A DNA stretch of 8,522 nucleotides, taken from assembly GCA_029548585.1 (NCBI GenBank), contig JAKPNC010000175.1, forward strand, positions 1 through 8,522, in the 5' to 3' direction. The notes beneath the pieces are model-generated. The model worked only from the letters and a program-made list of their open reading frames with translations. It was not told where the DNA came from and did not search any database. Position numbers and translations under genes: made by a program. This DNA is from a bacterium. GTDB lineage: Bacteria; Ratteibacteria; UBA8468; B48-G9; JAFGKM01. Position 1 is the stretch's first letter; every line of letters starts with the position of its first letter. Positions 1-7,046 of the stretch are shown one piece after another.

Positions 1-1
1 C

Positions 2-1024
2 GTTGCCGAGAAGGAGAAGACAGGGATCTTCCTCATCGGGGGGGGATACAGCAGCGTAGACGACATAATCGGGGTAATAAGCATACAGCAGACAAACTTC
101 GACGTGGCCAATCCCTGGTCTTTTTCCGGTGGCGGACAGAACATGACAATATCCCTTGAGATGGGAACAGAGGCAAGGAATTACACCCTTAGTTTCACCG
201 AGCCCTACTTCATGGACAAGCCCATATCCGTGGGACCGGACATATACAGGTCAAGAAGGCTGTGGAACGACTACACCGAACAGAGGACCGGGATAAACCT
301 GAGGGCGGGAAGGAGATGGGACAAGTTATCCTTCGGACTGGCCGCAAGAACCGAAAACATAGAGCTCTCCGACATAGACATTGTAAACCTGCCCTCGATA
401 GCAGGACAGGAAGGGGAAAAAAGAAAGAACAGCTTGACGGCTACCATCGGGTACAGCTCCCTTGACAGCAAGCGGGCGCCTTCGATGGGCAACATGGCAA
501 AACTCTCCCTTGAGTCCGCGGGAAGTTTCCTTGGCGGAGACACCGATTTCATAAAGCCTGTGCTGGACAACGATTTCTACAAGCCGTTCAAAAAGCTTGT
601 CTTTCACAGCAAGACCAGGATCGGATACATAAAGGAAACCGGGGATACGGAAGAAATTCCCATATACGAGAGATTTTTCGGCGGCGGAATAGGCACCGTG
701 AGGGGATACGAAGAAAGAAGTTTCGGCCCCAAGGACCCTGCCACGGGGGAAGCCGTGGGAGGCAAAGCTTTATTTGCACAAAACTTTGAATTGATATATC
801 CTTTATACGAAAATATACTTAAGGCCGTTCTCTTTTTCGACGTAGGAAACATATGGGATAGCTTCAGCGATTTCAGCGACATGCGCAAGGGCGCGGGCGC
901 GGGAGTGAAGGTCGTCGTCCCGATTCTCAATGCCCCCATTGAAGTCTACTACGGCTTTGCCCTTGACAGGAAGCCTTCAGAAGACAGCGGACAGTGGCAC
1001 GTGGGAATGAGTTTCGGTTTTTGA
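2..1024 (+). CDS. bamA: Outer-membrane assembly factor BamA, C-terminal beta-barrel (5' partial)
   Basis: BamA is the outer-membrane Omp85 protein that folds and inserts beta-barrel proteins. The reading frame is open from base 2 and gives 340 C-terminal residues, almost the whole 16-stranded barrel. The POTRA domains lie upstream of the window. Visible family marks are the barrel opening 'EKTGIFLIGGGYSS', the strand motif 'FTEPYF', the loop-6 signature 'GTVRGYEERSFGP' (VRGY at 698-709) and a C-terminal beta-signal ending 'HVGMSFGF' with terminal Phe. In place of the proteobacterial 'NLFG-G' turn it has 'NFDVANPWSFSGGGQ', which I associate with PVC-type and Omnitrophota-type BamA from memory. 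skp begins 27 bases after the stop, the classical bamA-skp order. The family call is firm. Only the start is missing. Confidence 0.95.
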   Translation, partial: VAEKEKTGIFLIGGGYSSVDDIIGVISIQQTNFDVANPWSFSGGGQNMTISLEMGTEARNYTLSFTEPYFMDKPISVGPDIYRSRRLWNDYTEQRTGINLRAGRRWDKLSFGLAARTENIELSDIDIVNLPSIAGQEGEKRKNSLTATIGYSSLDSKRAPSMGNMAKLSLESAGSFLGGDTDFIKPVLDNDFYKPFKKLVFHSKTRIGYIKETGDTEEIPIYERFFGGGIGTVRGYEERSFGPKDPATGEAVGGKALFAQNFELIYPLYENILKAVLFFDVGNIWDSFSDFSDMRKGAGAGVKVVVPILNAPIEVYYGFALDRKPSEDSGQWHVGMSFGF

Positions 1025-1051
1025 CATACTGGACAAAAAAACGGAGGGAAC

Positions 1052-1567
1052 ATGATTAAGAAGTCTATCGTATGCTTATTTGCAGCAGCGTCATGCGCCA
1101 TGCTTTTATCGGCAAGCGCCATGGCCCAGGATTCCAAAGTGGGATACGTCGAAATAAAGGAAATCTTCACGGGGTACAAAAAGGCCCAGACCGCGCAGGA
1201 AAGTTTTAAAAAAGAGATAGAAGCCGAGCAGAAAAAGATCACGGACATGGAAGCTTCGATCAAGAGCCTGCAGGCGGAATTCGAGAAGAATAAAGACATT
1301 CTCCAGCCTGACGAGAAAAGCAAACAGGAAGCACATCTGAGGGAGAAGGTGCAGGAGTTTTCGGGGCTCTGGAGCAAAACAAACAAGTCCCTCGACGCCA
1401 GGAGGCAGGAGCTTGAAGAAAAGATTCTCGATGAGATTAAGGCCGAGATAAAGAGCTACGGGAAGAAGCTGGGATACACTGCAATCCTTGACTCCCGGGT
1501 GGTACTCTACGGACAGGCGGGCACAGACATAACCCAGGAGATAATAAAAGAGCTCAACAAGAAATAA
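1052..1567 (+). CDS. skp: Periplasmic chaperone Skp/OmpH family protein
   Basis: Skp is a trimeric periplasmic holdase that carries unfolded outer-membrane proteins from the Sec translocon to BamA. The 171-residue product starts with a Sec signal peptide: KK at 3-4, a hydrophobic core at about 6-22, and a probable cleavage site after Ala25 (A-M-A before QDSK). The mature protein opens with 'KVGYVEIKEIF', the short beta-strand of the family. A long Lys/Glu-rich helical region at about 40-140 would form the tentacle coiled coils. The C-terminus returns to 'GYTAILDSRVVLYG', the strand that closes the trimer body. GGAGGG at 1043-1048 is the ribosome site for this ATG. Length is close to E. coli Skp (161 residues). 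bamA upstream and lpxD downstream support the call. Confidence 0.92.
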   Translation: MIKKSIVCLFAAASCAMLLSASAMAQDSKVGYVEIKEIFTGYKKAQTAQESFKKEIEAEQKKITDMEASIKSLQAEFEKNKDILQPDEKSKQEAHLREKVQEFSGLWSKTNKSLDARRQELEEKILDEIKAEIKSYGKKLGYTAILDSRVVLYGQAGTDITQEIIKELNKK

Positions 1568-1580
1568 AGAGAAAAGGTAG

Positions 1581-2648
1581 ATGAACATGAAGGTCAGAGA
1601 AATAGCCAAGATTCTTGAAGGAAAGGTCATAGGAGATGAAGAAGTCCTTATCACGGGTGTTTCAGGGATAAAGGAAGCCCAGAAGGGAGACCTTACCTTC
1701 ATTGCAAACAACAAGTACAGGCCTCTTCTGAAATCGACTAAGGCATCGGCAATACTTGTGCCGTCGGATATCAACAATACGGTTGACGCGGTACTGATAC
1801 AGGTTGAAAATCCATCCCTTGCCTTTGCCAACATGCTTAATATCGTCGGGCCGGAACCGGTGGTGTTTGCCTCCGGGATAGATCCCACGGCCATCATAGG
1901 CAAGGACGTCCTGATAGGCAAAAACGTCTCCATCCAGCCCTATGCGGTTATAGAAGACCACGCGGTTATCGGGGACGACACGATTATAGGATCCTGCGTT
2001 TACATAGGCCATTACACGAAGATCGGCAAAAACTGCCTCATATACCCGCACGTCATAATAAGGGAACGGATCACCATGGGAGACAGGGTAATCATCCATC
2101 CGGGGACGGTGATCGGGGGAGACGGGTTCGGATTCGCCACGGTAAAGGGAGTCCACCAGAAAATACCCCAGATAGGAACGGTTGAGATAGGAAACGACGT
2201 GGAGATAGGTTCCAACGTCACCATTGACAGGGCCAGGTTTGACAAGACCTACATAGGCAACGGGGTGAAGATAGACAACCTCGCGCAAATCGCCCACAAC
2301 GTCAGCATAGGGGACAACACGATTGTGGTGGCACAGGTCGGGATATCCGGGAGCACCGTCATAGGCAAAAATGTTATAATAGCGGGCCAGGCGGGGATAA
2401 CCGGCCACATAAACATCGGGGATAATTCCATAATAGGAGGCAAGGCCGGCGTAACAAAGAACATACCTCCCAATACCCACGTTACCGGCTTTCCCGCAAG
2501 GGACAAGTGGGAGGACATGAGGCTTCAGGCGTACGCCCGGAGACAGCCCGAACTCGCGGAAAAGATCAAGAAACTTGAAGAAAGACTGGAAAAAACAGAA
2601 AGGAGATTAAAAGATCTGTATGGAGAAAATGAACCAGAAAACTCTTAA
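1581..2648 (+). CDS. lpxD: UDP-3-O-(3-hydroxyacyl)glucosamine N-acyltransferase LpxD
   Basis: LpxD is the third enzyme of lipid A synthesis. It transfers a 3-hydroxyacyl chain from ACP to the 2-amine of UDP-3-O-acylglucosamine in the cytoplasm. The 355 residues show three parts. Residues 1-100 are the uridine-binding domain. Residues 101-295 are a left-handed beta-helix of hexapeptide repeats (I-G-x-x-V type), including 'GGDGFGFA' at 179-186 and 'TIDRARFD' at 214-221. Residues about 310-348 are a C-terminal helix with heptad-like Leu/Lys/Glu. The catalytic His lies in 'QIAHN' (His239) and the second conserved His in 'ITGHI' (His276), the same numbers as in E. coli. Two ATGs compete: 1581, only 3 bases after AAAAGG at 1572-1577, and 1587, with 9-base spacing. 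The second may be the true start. The gene begins 13 bases after skp and overlaps the next gene. Confidence 0.96.
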   Translation: MNMKVREIAKILEGKVIGDEEVLITGVSGIKEAQKGDLTFIANNKYRPLLKSTKASAILVPSDINNTVDAVLIQVENPSLAFANMLNIVGPEPVVFASGIDPTAIIGKDVLIGKNVSIQPYAVIEDHAVIGDDTIIGSCVYIGHYTKIGKNCLIYPHVIIRERITMGDRVIIHPGTVIGGDGFGFATVKGVHQKIPQIGTVEIGNDVEIGSNVTIDRARFDKTYIGNGVKIDNLAQIAHNVSIGDNTIVVAQVGISGSTVIGKNVIIAGQAGITGHINIGDNSIIGGKAGVTKNIPPNTHVTGFPARDKWEDMRLQAYARRQPELAEKIKKLEERLEKTERRLKDLYGENEPENS

Positions 2649-3945
2649 GGGCACGGCCGAGATTTCAGGCATAGGGCTTCACACGGGGAAAAAGAGCAGT
2701 TTGGTATTCAAGCCTTCCCCTGCGGACACGGGTATAATTTTTTTCAGGAAAGACATACCCGGCGCCGAACCGGTAAAGGCAGGCATCGAAAACCTTCTCG
2801 ACAACGCAAAGTTTCCCAGGCGGACGTCGATAGGGAACGAGACTTTCCAGATACACACGATTGAGCACCTCCTTTCGGCCCTGTACGCGATGGAGATAGA
2901 CAACGTCTTCATCGAGATGGAAGGAGACGAATGCCCCGGCCTCGACGGCAGCGCCAGGCCCTTCATAGAGACCTTCAAGAAGGCCGGCATTAAGACCCTT
3001 GAGAAGGAGAAGGACGTCATCTACGTGAAAGAGCCCATATACATATCAAACAACGGCTCCCACATAATAGCCTTGCCCAACGACTCCCTGAAGATATCAT
3101 ACACGCTGGATTATCCTGAAACTCTTCTGAGATCACAGTACGCTTCTTACACCATAACGCCTGAAACGTACGAGAAGAACCTCGCCCCGGCAAGGACATT
3201 CTGCCTCAAGGACGAGGTGGAATCACTGAAGAAGATGGGGCTTGGCAAAGGCTCCGACTATAAGAACACCCTTGTCATAGACGACAAGGAAGGCGTGATA
3301 AACAACGAGTTCAGGTTCGATGACGAGCCCGTGAGACACAAGATCAGCGATCTGATCGGAGACCTGGCCATACTCGTAAATTACGTGTGCGCCCACATAA
3401 TAGGGATAAGAAGCGGCCATGCCCTGAATACCAGGCTTATAAAGAAGATCAAGGACCAGCATAAGAAAGAAAAGCTTGGCGGAGTAGGTTCCCCGTCTCC
3501 CTCCGTGAGAAGAAGCAACATTCTGTCGGTCGAGGAAATAGTGGAGATTATCCCCCACAGGTTTCCTTTTCTCCTGGTGGACAAGATCGTTGACCTGACA
3601 GAAACCAAGGCCGTGGGAATCAAAAACGTCACGATGAACGAGTGGTTTTTCGAAGGGCACTTCCCCAATAAGCCCGTCATGCCGGGAGTCCTTATAGTTG
3701 AAGCGATGGCCCAGGTCGGAGGCGTCCTGATGCTCAACAAGGAAGAGAACAAGGGCAAACTCGCCTATTTCATGAGCATAGACAACGTCAAGTTCAGAAA
3801 GGCGATAAGCCCCGGAGACCAGCTTATACTGGAAGTGGAGGTCATAAAGCTCAAGAGCAAGGTGGGACAGCTGCAGGGAAGGACTTTTGTAGACGGAAAG
3901 CTTACTACCGAAGCCTCCTTCATGTGCACCATAATAGACGCCTGA
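2620..3945 (+). CDS. lpxC/fabZ: LpxC-FabZ fusion: UDP-3-O-acyl-GlcNAc deacetylase / 3-hydroxyacyl-ACP dehydratase
   Basis: This is one 441-residue frame with two complete enzymes. Residues about 5-285 are LpxC, the zinc deacetylase of the committed lipid A step. It shows 'GLHTGKK' (19-25), 'IEHL' with Glu82 and zinc ligand His83, 'RHKISDLIGD' with zinc ligands His240 and Asp244 plus Asp248, and 'RSGHALN' with His267. Residues about 300-441 are FabZ, the hot-dog dehydratase of fatty-acid synthesis. It shows 'PHRFPFLLVDKI' and 'GHFPNKPVMPGVLIVEAMAQ' with catalytic His347 and Glu361, 14 apart as in E. coli FabZ. A short linker rich in Gly, Ser, Pro and Arg (287-298) joins them. The fusion is known in Bacteroidota. 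The start overlaps lpxD by 29 bases. AGGAG at 2601-2605 is 14 bases from ATG 2620. ATG 2629 (MNQKTLK, aligning with the E. coli N-terminus) is an alternative, probably by translational coupling. Confidence 0.96.
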   Translation: MEKMNQKTLKGTAEISGIGLHTGKKSSLVFKPSPADTGIIFFRKDIPGAEPVKAGIENLLDNAKFPRRTSIGNETFQIHTIEHLLSALYAMEIDNVFIEMEGDECPGLDGSARPFIETFKKAGIKTLEKEKDVIYVKEPIYISNNGSHIIALPNDSLKISYTLDYPETLLRSQYASYTITPETYEKNLAPARTFCLKDEVESLKKMGLGKGSDYKNTLVIDDKEGVINNEFRFDDEPVRHKISDLIGDLAILVNYVCAHIIGIRSGHALNTRLIKKIKDQHKKEKLGGVGSPSPSVRRSNILSVEEIVEIIPHRFPFLLVDKIVDLTETKAVGIKNVTMNEWFFEGHFPNKPVMPGVLIVEAMAQVGGVLMLNKEENKGKLAYFMSIDNVKFRKAISPGDQLILEVEVIKLKSKVGQLQGRTFVDGKLTTEASFMCTIIDA

Positions 3946-3980
3946 TACAAACGAATCACCCGTAATGCATGAGGCAAAAA

Positions 3981-4011
3981 CAAAAACAGGCAGGCCGCTG
4001 CCTGTCGTTTG
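3981..4011 (+). terminator. Terminator-like hairpin between lpxC-fabZ and lpxA
   Basis: ACAGGCAG at 3986-3993 pairs perfectly with CTGCCTGT at 3998-4005 around a GCCG loop. The stem can be extended by CAAA (3981-3984) with TTTG (4008-4011) across a small internal loop. A run of A precedes it and a weak T-rich tail (GATTTTC, 4011-4017) follows. It looks like a weak intrinsic terminator, readable from both sides, or an attenuating or RNA-stabilising hairpin within the operon. The 88-base gap (3946-4033) holding it contains no other gene. The tail is poorer in T than a strong terminator, so read-through into lpxA is likely. Confidence 0.5.
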
Positions 4012-4033
4012 ATTTTCAAGGATATAATCCAAC

Positions 4034-4804
4034 ATGTCAAACATACATCCCGCTGCAATAGTATCCGGCAAGGCCAGGATAGGCCAGGATGTCAGGATAG
4101 GACCATTTTCTGTCATAGAAGACGGGGTGACCGTCCAGGACGGCTGCGATATCGGACCTTCCGTCCACCTCCAGGGAAATACCGAGATAGGCCCCAACTG
4201 CAGGATCTTCACGGGCGCGGTCATAGGAGGCCTGACCCAGGACCTGAAGTACAGGGGAGGGGAATCCTTCGTTAAGATCGGCAGAGACAACACCATCAGG
4301 GAGTACGTTACCGTCAATTCCGGGACAGCCGGCGGAGAGAGCACCGTGATCGGCAGCAACAACCTTCTGATGGCCTACGTGCACGTCGCCCACAACTGCC
4401 TTATCGGCAACAACGTTATCATCGCCAACGCGGGAACCCTGGCCGGCCACGTCGTCATAGAGGATTTTGTCATCCTTGGCGGCCTTACAGGCGTCCACCA
4501 GTTCTGCCGAATAGGAAAACATGCAATCATCGGGGGCTGTTCCAAGGTCACAAAGGATATCGTTCCATTTGCCATGGCGGACGGCCATCCGGCCTTACCC
4601 ATGGGATTGAACAAGATAGGGCTCCGGAGAAGGGGTTTCTCCCCGGAGAGGATCGACAGGATAGAAACCGCTTACAGGATCCTTTTCCGTTCCGGCCTGA
4701 ACGTGTCGGAAGCCCTGGCGAAGATTGAAGAAACGGAGAAAAGTGAAGACGTATCTTACATGCTGGAATTCGTAAGGCGGGCAGACAGGGGCATAGCCAA
4801 GTAA
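4034..4804 (+). CDS. lpxA: Acyl-ACP--UDP-N-acetylglucosamine O-acyltransferase LpxA
   Basis: LpxA starts lipid A synthesis by moving a 3-hydroxyacyl chain from ACP to the 3-OH of UDP-GlcNAc. The 256 residues (E. coli: 262) form a hexapeptide-repeat beta-helix at about 1-185, followed by a helical tail. Family marks are 'QDLKYRGGES' (69-78), 'IREYVTVNSGT' (88-98), 'HVAHNC' with catalytic His120 (E. coli His125) and His117, 'LAGHV' with His139, 'VHQF' with His155, and 'GLRRRGFS' in the tail. Gly168 matches the E. coli chain-length residue Gly173, which permits a long acyl chain. The usual Arg before 'GT' in the RGT motif is Ser97 here. AAGGA at 4018-4022 is 11 bases from the ATG and serves as ribosome site. 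TATAAT at 4023-4028 has no good -35 and may be chance. lpxI follows after 13 bases. Confidence 0.96.
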   Translation: MSNIHPAAIVSGKARIGQDVRIGPFSVIEDGVTVQDGCDIGPSVHLQGNTEIGPNCRIFTGAVIGGLTQDLKYRGGESFVKIGRDNTIREYVTVNSGTAGGESTVIGSNNLLMAYVHVAHNCLIGNNVIIANAGTLAGHVVIEDFVILGGLTGVHQFCRIGKHAIIGGCSKVTKDIVPFAMADGHPALPMGLNKIGLRRRGFSPERIDRIETAYRILFRSGLNVSEALAKIEETEKSEDVSYMLEFVRRADRGIAK

Positions 4805-4817
4805 AAGGCGGGATAAT

Positions 4818-5597
4818 ATGGAAGAGAAGACAGGATTATTCGTCAGTGCGGACAGGCTGTCCGAATACGCCTTGCAAACCCTTCAAAAAAAACGGGCCGT
4901 TTTCGCCTTTTCCTTTGAAGAAACGTCATTCGCCCCTGTCAGGATTTTTGCCTTCGGGGACATCGCCGGGATCCTCTCGGCGCTCAAGAAAGAAAACGTT
5001 TCCAGCCTCGCGGTGATAGGCAGGATATCCCCCTCCTCGGTATTTAAAGAAGGCATCCATCCTTCCGGCAAGGAGTTTCTCGCGGGAGAAACCCGCTGGA
5101 AAGGGGAAGATCTCATGTCGGGAGTTGTCTCTGTCATGGAAAGGGCGGGAATCCGGGTGCTTCCTCTGACGGAGATCCTCCGGGACATCATTGCCTGTGA
5201 AAAGGTTTACACGTCCAGGAAGCCCGGAGAAGGCGAACTGGCCGACATCAGGACGGGCATGTCTCTCCTTGACAGGATCATGGATTTCCGCGCGGGCCAG
5301 GCCGTTGCCGTCAGGAAAGGCATGATCGTAGCCGTTGAAGGTATGGAAGGCACCGATTCAATGATAAGAAGGGCGGGGGAATGCTGCCCCGGTTTTACCG
5401 TTGTCAAGATGGCAGGCAGGAAGAAGGACGGCAGGTTCGACCTTCCGGCGGTCGGCCCGGCTACGGCTCAAAACCTGGCCATGGCCAGGGCGGGAGTCCT
5501 CGCCGTGGAAGCAGGCAAAACGATACTTCTCGACGAGGAGAAAACGGTATCCATCTGCGAGAAAAACGGGATTATTCTTACCGGGGTAAAGGGATAA
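4818..5597 (+). CDS. lpxI: UDP-2,3-diacylglucosamine pyrophosphatase LpxI (DUF1009 family)
   Basis: LpxI cleaves UDP-2,3-diacylglucosamine to lipid X and UMP, replacing the unrelated LpxH of gamma-proteobacteria. The 259-residue protein has the diagnostic C-terminal domain: 'GQAVAVRKGMIVAVEGMEGTD' spanning 160-180, 'MIRRAG' (182-187), 'VVKMAG' (195-200), 'KDGRFDLPAVGPAT' (203-216) and 'AVEAGKT' (229-235). The acidic cluster in these motifs matches the catalytic region of the family. The N-terminal domain is poorly conserved: the glycine-rich 'IAGxGxLP' opening typical of the family is replaced by 'GLFVSADRLSEYA', although the length fits. The site AAAGGCGGGA before the ATG is a plausible ribosome site. 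The position directly after lpxA is usual for lpxI and supports the call. No lpxB follows within the window. Confidence 0.93.
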   Translation: MEEKTGLFVSADRLSEYALQTLQKKRAVFAFSFEETSFAPVRIFAFGDIAGILSALKKENVSSLAVIGRISPSSVFKEGIHPSGKEFLAGETRWKGEDLMSGVVSVMERAGIRVLPLTEILRDIIACEKVYTSRKPGEGELADIRTGMSLLDRIMDFRAGQAVAVRKGMIVAVEGMEGTDSMIRRAGECCPGFTVVKMAGRKKDGRFDLPAVGPATAQNLAMARAGVLAVEAGKTILLDEEKTVSICEKNGIILTGVKG

Positions 5598-5599
5598 AA

Positions 5600-7018
5600 A
5601 TGCTACAGGTCAAAACAGAAAAAGAAGATATACTTTCATACCTCGAGGACGCATCAAACTTCAGGGAAGCCGGGGCCGAGAAGGTTTACATACCCGAAAA
5701 CGAAGAGGATCTGAAACAGGCCCTTGCAGAGTGTGCGGCAACAAAGATGCCCGTTACGGTTTCGGGCGGAGGAACGGGCACGGTCGGGGGAAGGGTTCCA
5801 CGGAAGGGAGCCATCATATCCCTCGAACGCTTCGGCAGGATACTGAACATAGACAAGGAAGGCAGGAAAGCTGTTCTGCAAGCGGGAACCGTCATAAAGG
5901 ATTTCCTGTCGGAGCTTGACAGGCAGTCTCTATTCTATCCGCCCTTCCCCACGGAAAGGACGGCTTTCATTGGCGGCAATGCCGCAACGAACGCGTCCGG
6001 AGAATACAGCTACAGGTTCGGCCCCACGAGAAAATACGTACGGAAACTTCGCATGGTACTCACAACCGGAGAAATCCTCGAGGTTGAACGGGGGCAGTCT
6101 TTTGAGAAAGACGGATTCATTGATTACGGAAACCTGCGGGCGCCCCTGCCTTCATACAGGACGCCTCCGATAAAATGCTCCGCCGGGTACTTCTCACAGG
6201 AATCGATGGACTCGATAGACCTGCTTATCGGCTCCGAGGGAACTCTCGGGGTCATAACCGAGGTCGGGGTATCTCTCATAGACGCGCTGCCGCCCAGGTT
6301 CATAATCATATTCTTTTTCCCCGACGAAGACAGGATCACCGAGATAACAGGGGCCGTGAAGAGCGGATTCAGCGACGTTTACAGCCTTGAATTCTTCGAA
6401 CGGGGAAGCCTTGAATTCCTGAAGAAGGACTACCCCGAAATACCGGATAACGCCTGCGCCCTTTACATAGAAGCCGTTTCAGGATCCCGGGAGATGGAAA
6501 AATGGGCTGAATTCGGAGAAGCAAACGGCGCTCTTGACACCCTCATCGGGGAAGACCCCAGGAATTACCAGCGGCTTATAGACTTCAGGCACAGGCTTCC
6601 GGAAAACATAAATTCCTTCTTTCGGCAGCTCGGGATAGTCAAGGTTGCAATGGACATCTCGGTGCCGGACCGTCATTTCTCAGAGCAGTACTCCTTCTAC
6701 AGGAGAATAATGAAGGAAGAACCCATCCATTCGATAATATTCGGCCATATAGGAGAAAACCATCTGCATTTCAACCTCTTCCCCCGGGACCAGAAGGAGA
6801 AAGAGAGGGCGATGGAGATATACGGGGAATGCGTCAGGAAAGCCCTCTCCCTGGGAGGAACCGTTGCCGCTGAACACGGCATAGGCAAGATAAAGCACAA
6901 GTGGCTCCAGGCCATGTACGGCAAGGAAGGGCTGATGGAGATGGCCCGGATAAAGAAAATATTCGATCCCCACTCAATCCTTGGCCGGGGCAACATCATA
7001 CCGGAAGAGTTCCTCTGA
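5600..7018 (+). CDS. FAD-linked oxidoreductase, GlcD / D-2-hydroxyacid dehydrogenase family
   Basis: This is a 472-residue flavoprotein of the VAO/PCMH type. It probably oxidises a D-2-hydroxyacid (lactate-, glycolate- or 2-hydroxyglutarate-like) to the 2-oxoacid. Residues about 25-230 are the FAD-binding domain, with 'PVTVSGGGTGTVGG' (51-64), 'FIGGNAATNASGEYSYRFG' (123-141) and 'GSEGTLGVITEVG' (211-223). Residues about 235-470 are the FAD-oxidase C-terminal domain, with 'FGHIGENHLHFNLFP' (381-395) and 'AAEHGIGKIKHKWL' (423-436). His383, His390 and Glu425 fit the metal site, and His426 the catalytic His, of the D-2-hydroxyglutarate dehydrogenase branch. There is no fused iron-sulfur domain. 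The start at 5600 is chosen because AAAGGG at 5588-5593 lies 6 bases before it and it follows lpxI by 2 bases; upstream in-frame codons lie inside lpxI. The substrate cannot be read from sequence. Confidence 0.85.
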   Translation: MLQVKTEKEDILSYLEDASNFREAGAEKVYIPENEEDLKQALAECAATKMPVTVSGGGTGTVGGRVPRKGAIISLERFGRILNIDKEGRKAVLQAGTVIKDFLSELDRQSLFYPPFPTERTAFIGGNAATNASGEYSYRFGPTRKYVRKLRMVLTTGEILEVERGQSFEKDGFIDYGNLRAPLPSYRTPPIKCSAGYFSQESMDSIDLLIGSEGTLGVITEVGVSLIDALPPRFIIIFFFPDEDRITEITGAVKSGFSDVYSLEFFERGSLEFLKKDYPEIPDNACALYIEAVSGSREMEKWAEFGEANGALDTLIGEDPRNYQRLIDFRHRLPENINSFFRQLGIVKVAMDISVPDRHFSEQYSFYRRIMKEEPIHSIIFGHIGENHLHFNLFPRDQKEKERAMEIYGECVRKALSLGGTVAAEHGIGKIKHKWLQAMYGKEGLMEMARIKKIFDPHSILGRGNIIPEEFL

Positions 7019-7046
7019 TCCTGAAGGGGAAAAGGACACATTTTCA

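Noticed and set aside
1106..1933. Open frame of 275 codons on the minus strand
   Set aside because: It is antisense to skp and lpxD and low-complexity in translation. The plus-strand genes have clear family motifs.
3541..3945. Internal GTG start giving free FabZ (GAGG 6 bases upstream)
   Set aside because: It would drop the N-terminal helix of FabZ, and the GAGG is easily explained by Glu codons. The continuous fusion is the simpler reading.
4071..4090. Exact tandem 10-base repeat AGGCCAGGAT in lpxA
   Set aside because: It encodes the normal LpxA N-terminal hexapeptide pattern (KARIGQDVRIG). The two copies fall in different codon phases, so it is coincidence within repeat-like coding.
3223..4362. 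Long open frame (379 codons) on the minus strand
   Set aside because: It lies antisense to lpxC-fabZ and lpxA, spans their intergenic gap, and has no recognisable protein features. It is a by-product of codon bias.
5381..5599. Extension of the FAD oxidoreductase to an upstream in-frame ATG
   Set aside because: The extra 73 codons lie wholly in the conserved end of lpxI and translate to an Arg/Gly-rich sequence unlike the family. ATG 5600 has a good ribosome site.
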